This document shows positions 47,229 to 48,055 of a stretch of 48,055 nt of DNA, piece after piece (position 1 is the first letter of the stretch; the number at the start of each line of letters is the position of its first letter). A program made the position numbers and the translations under genes. The stretch covers positions 1 to 48,055 of the forward strand of contig CAIXPZ010000019.1 of the NCBI GenBank assembly GCA_903921455.1. The letters are read 5' to 3'. Below the pieces are notes generated by a model that saw only the letters and a list, made by a program, of their open reading frames with translations, did not search any database and had not been told where the DNA came from. This DNA is from an uncultured Verrucomicrobia subdivision 3 bacterium. GTDB taxonomy: Bacteria; Verrucomicrobiota; Verrucomicrobiae; Limisphaerales; UBA11358.

Positions 47229-47258
47229 TTTTTTCCCGCGTTGCAGGATGATTTTCGC

Positions 47259-47684
47259 ATGAGCGACCTCATCTATCCCCGCAGCCCGCGCGAAACCATG
47301 GCCGGCTGGCATTACCTGCCCCGCTACGTTGACAAGATCCGCCTGCACCTCGCCGGCAAACTCCACGCCGACTACCAGGAAAATCTCGGCAAAGCTTTTG
47401 ACGGCTTTTGGCTCAAGGCCGCCGGCGTGACCCATGAACAATTTGTCGTCGTGGTGAAAAATTCCCTCACCGACGGTCAGGTCTGCGATTGGGTGCGCCA
47501 GAACGTCAAGAAAACCCAGGCCGAAAAAGACGCGCACTGGGCCGATGTCCTCAGCCGCCCGCTCGCGAACGATCCCGCCGCCGTCGCCCGCCTGCAGATG
47601 CGCAAGGAGCAGGCCGGCATCGGCCACCGCGACGACATCCGATGTTTCGTGGACATGCTCGACGCCGACGAAAAACGGATTTAG
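47259..47684 (+). CDS. DUF5069 family protein
   Basis: 141 residues from ATG 47259 (MSDLIYPRSPRETMAGWHYL). The PRYVDKIRLHLAGKLHADYQ and FDGFWLKAAGVTHEQF segments match DUF5069, a soluble family common in verrucomicrobia and planctomycetes and of unknown function. A TTG at 47241 would add six residues. The stop codon is followed immediately by a repeat cluster. Confidence 0.85.
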   Translation: MSDLIYPRSPRETMAGWHYLPRYVDKIRLHLAGKLHADYQENLGKAFDGFWLKAAGVTHEQFVVVVKNSLTDGQVCDWVRQNVKKTQAEKDAHWADVLSRPLANDPAAVARLQMRKEQAGIGHRDDIRCFVDMLDADEKRI

Positions 47685-47687
47685 GCC

Positions 47688-47732
47688 GCCGAGCCCCGGA
47701 GGGGCGACATGATAGTAGCCCCGGGTAAGTCG
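47688..47732 (+). repeat. 45-bp ccggaggggcg repeat, copy 1
   Basis: Matches copy 2 (48011-48055) at 43 of 45 positions; the differences are a/c and g/a. It begins gccgagccccggaggggcg and ends ccccgggtaagtcg. The 3' part (47719-47757) folds as a nested hairpin: CCCCGGGT/ACCCGGGG around GTCGGC/GCCGAC. Confidence 0.9.
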
Positions 47733-47778
47733 GCTGCCAGGCCGACGCCACCCGGGGAAACGATGATCCCATTATTTC

Positions 47779-47828
47779 CTCCCTCTCCGGCCCACGCAGT
47801 GGGAGGGAGAGGGCTGGGGTGAGGTAGG
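47779..47828. repeat. ccctctcc/ggagaggg palindromic repeat
   Basis: A ccctctcc block, a short centre, then gggagggagagggctggggtg. Similar palindromic elements are scattered widely in bacterial intergenic regions. It lies between the two 45-bp repeat copies. Confidence 0.6.
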
Positions 47829-47935
47829 GTCGTCAGTTCGTGCGCAGCACCATCTTCAATTCTCATGACGGCCGGTCCGGCACGGACCCGGCAATGTGAC
47901 CGCAAGCCGCGCGACTTCGTCCGGCCATGGTGGGT

Positions 47936-47972
47936 GCAGGCTCTGCCTGCCAATAGCAACGCGAGGCGTTGC
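47936..47972. repeat. Pair of REP-like hairpins
   Basis: GCAGGC-TCT-GCCTGC (47936-47950) and GCAACGC-GAG-GCGTTGC (47956-47972) are perfect hairpins with three-base loops, the same build as the hairpins flanking the RAYT in priA. Confidence 0.65.
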
Positions 47973-48010
47973 CTATCGTCGCGAACCAGCATTGTTTTCC
48001 TCTCCGTCCC

Positions 48011-48055
48011 GCCGAGCCCCGGAGGGGCGCCATGATAATAGCCCCGGGTAAGTCG
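48011..48055 (+). repeat. 45-bp ccggaggggcg repeat, copy 2
   Basis: Second copy, cut by the window end; 43 of 45 bases match copy 1 at 47688-47732. About 320 bases lie between the two. Confidence 0.9.

Larger units (their letters stand above)
46925..47258. other. Repeat-rich intergenic region
   Basis: No coding frame is supported. Two accacggatg-type repeats face each other (46981-47018 plus orientation; 47196-47228 reverse), enclosing a REP-like hairpin GGCGGCG-TCCA-CGCCGCC (47091-47108). The divergent promoters of the dehydrogenase and DUF5069 genes must lie here. Confidence 0.7.

Overview
The window (about 62% G+C by eye) looks like a chromosomal stretch of a Verrucomicrobiota bacterium, most likely of the Limisphaerales/Pedosphaera type. 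This is an inference from several features: a secreted DUF6600-type protein, a secreted metalloprotease with the tail style common in that group, a diderm gene set (lpxI, porin, AmgK/MurU), and dispersed intergenic repeats (accacggatg-type, ccggaggggcg-type, REP-like hairpins). Most of it is housekeeping DNA in short operons.

Layout. The left edge (1-110) is AT-rich and abuts the 5' half of a tRNA-Arg(CCU), suggesting the border of an integrated or decayed element. Then, on the minus strand, come hom-thrC, an SGNH hydrolase/GAF pair and a crcB-DUF190 fluoride-export pair. On the plus strand follow a DUF6600 protein, ruvC-ruvA, a DUF374 acyltransferase, priA, and a polytopic membrane protein fused to a hotdog thioesterase domain. 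From 14.2 to 18.4 kb the minus strand carries a YkgJ-type protein, a Nudix hydrolase, two tandem cyclophilins, a VWA-like membrane protein and a NYN protein. Then come lspA-rluD and icd (plus), a DUF4410-like lipoprotein (minus) and a thermolysin/fungalysin-like protease (plus).

From 25.5 to 37.2 kb the minus strand holds a class-III aminotransferase, a metal-uptake operon (small Cys/His protein, porin, binding protein, permease; no ATPase), a ROK kinase, a heparinase II/III-like protein, secA and a DHp-only protein. From 37.4 kb onward the plus strand carries lpxI, an AT-rich small membrane gene, amgK-murU (peptidoglycan recycling), gnd, an FKBP, an aquaporin, a DUF167 protein and a nitronate monooxygenase. 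A convergent dihydrolipoamide-dehydrogenase-like gene and a DUF5069 gene follow. The last 370 bases are a cluster of repeats.

The most striking observation is in priA. A complete REP-associated tyrosine transposase (RAYT), bounded by an exact 22-bp inverted repeat and REP-like hairpins, lies in frame inside the priA reading frame. The frame stays open for 947 codons, and both PriA halves keep their motifs. Removing the insert leaves about 745 codons, the usual PriA size. Second is the membrane transporter-like protein fused to an enediyne-type hotdog thioesterase domain. No CRISPR array, rRNA or complete tRNA was seen.
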